From positions 1-5,730 of the forward strand of contig JAUQWL010000194.1 of NCBI GenBank assembly GCA_030835185.1: a stretch of 5,730 nt of DNA, read 5' to 3'. Source of the DNA: Solirubrobacterales bacterium. Lineage in GTDB: Bacteria; Actinomycetota; Thermoleophilia; Solirubrobacterales; 70-9. The notes under the pieces are model-generated. The model ran no database searches. It worked only from the letters and a program-made list of their open reading frames with translations, and was not told where the DNA came from. The position numbers and the translations under genes were made by a program. Of this stretch, positions 5,644 through 5,730 are shown piece by piece; within the stretch, counting starts at the first letter, position 1; each line of letters opens with the position of its first letter.

Positions 5644-5730
5644 CCTCAGAAGGACTCACAGACTCAGAAGGACTCACAGCCTCAGAAGGACTCACAGCCT
5701 CAGAAGGACTCACAGCCTCAGAAGGACTCA
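5644..5730. repeat. 18-bp tandem repeat, four full copies plus a partial, continuing past the window
   Basis: The unit CCTCAGAAGGACTCACAG occurs at 5644-5661, 5662-5679 (first base A), 5680-5697 and 5698-5715, with a 15-nt partial copy to the edge. The 18-bp period equals six codons. On plus, all three frames are open (PQKDSQ, LRRTHS, SEGLTA); on minus only VSPSEA is open, running to a TAG at 5573 inside the tatA promoter. Third-position G/C is low in the VSPSEA and SEGLTA frames, the only two leading to a plausible coding context, so an intergenic minisatellite upstream of tatA is more likely than a gene. Confidence 0.9.

Noticed and set aside
5607..5730. Plus-strand partial gene from GTG 5607 into the SEGLTA repeat
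   Set aside because: There is no ribosome binding site or promoter, third-position G/C is low, and nearly all of the frame is tandem repeat.
5644..5730. CRISPR array
   Set aside because: The 18-bp units are directly contiguous with no unique spacers, so this is a simple tandem repeat.

Overview
The window is GC-rich DNA in which every credible gene lies on the minus strand, so transcription runs from right to left. The Gram-positive type LexA operators (CGAAC-N4-GTTCG), strong G/C preference at third codon positions, start codons without clear ribosome binding sites, and an imuB / DUF6504-like / dnaE2 cluster suggest a high-GC actinobacterium. The class is not certain; a Thermoleophilia-like lineage is a guess from gene content.

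In the direction of transcription the window holds: an 18-bp tandem repeat running off the right edge (5644-5730); tatA (5563-5294), a Tat translocase subunit with a well-formed promoter that appears leaderless; a promoter region with a perfect LexA operator (5190-5203) next to the imuB start; imuB (5186-3978), a Y-family polymerase homologue lacking catalytic acidic residues; a possible hidden 32-codon ORF (3981-3883) that overlaps both neighbours by 4 nt; a short DUF6504-like gene (3886-3617); and dnaE2/imuC (3607-281), the error-prone C-family polymerase. A second LexA-controlled unit follows: two operator-like sites (174-187 and 137-150) upstream of a gene cut by the left edge (131-1), whose product I do not recognise.

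The core is a DNA-damage-inducible mutasome. LexA would repress imuB and the genes behind it. After damage, ImuB would act as a non-catalytic adaptor and DnaE2 would perform translesion synthesis. No imuA or imuA' gene is present, and tatA occupies the place upstream of imuB.

The least ordinary signals are: (1) LexA operators 3 and 5 nt from start codons, implying leaderless messages; (2) the chain of 4-nt overlaps through the hidden small ORF; (3) a perfect GC hairpin at the DUF6504-dnaE2 junction, with the upstream stop codon in its loop and the dnaE2 start 1 nt from its base; (4) a QLxLxF clamp-binding hexapeptide in DnaE2, while the corresponding part of ImuB looks degenerate; and (5) a repeat-derived Asn/Arg/Asp-rich insertion in DnaE2.
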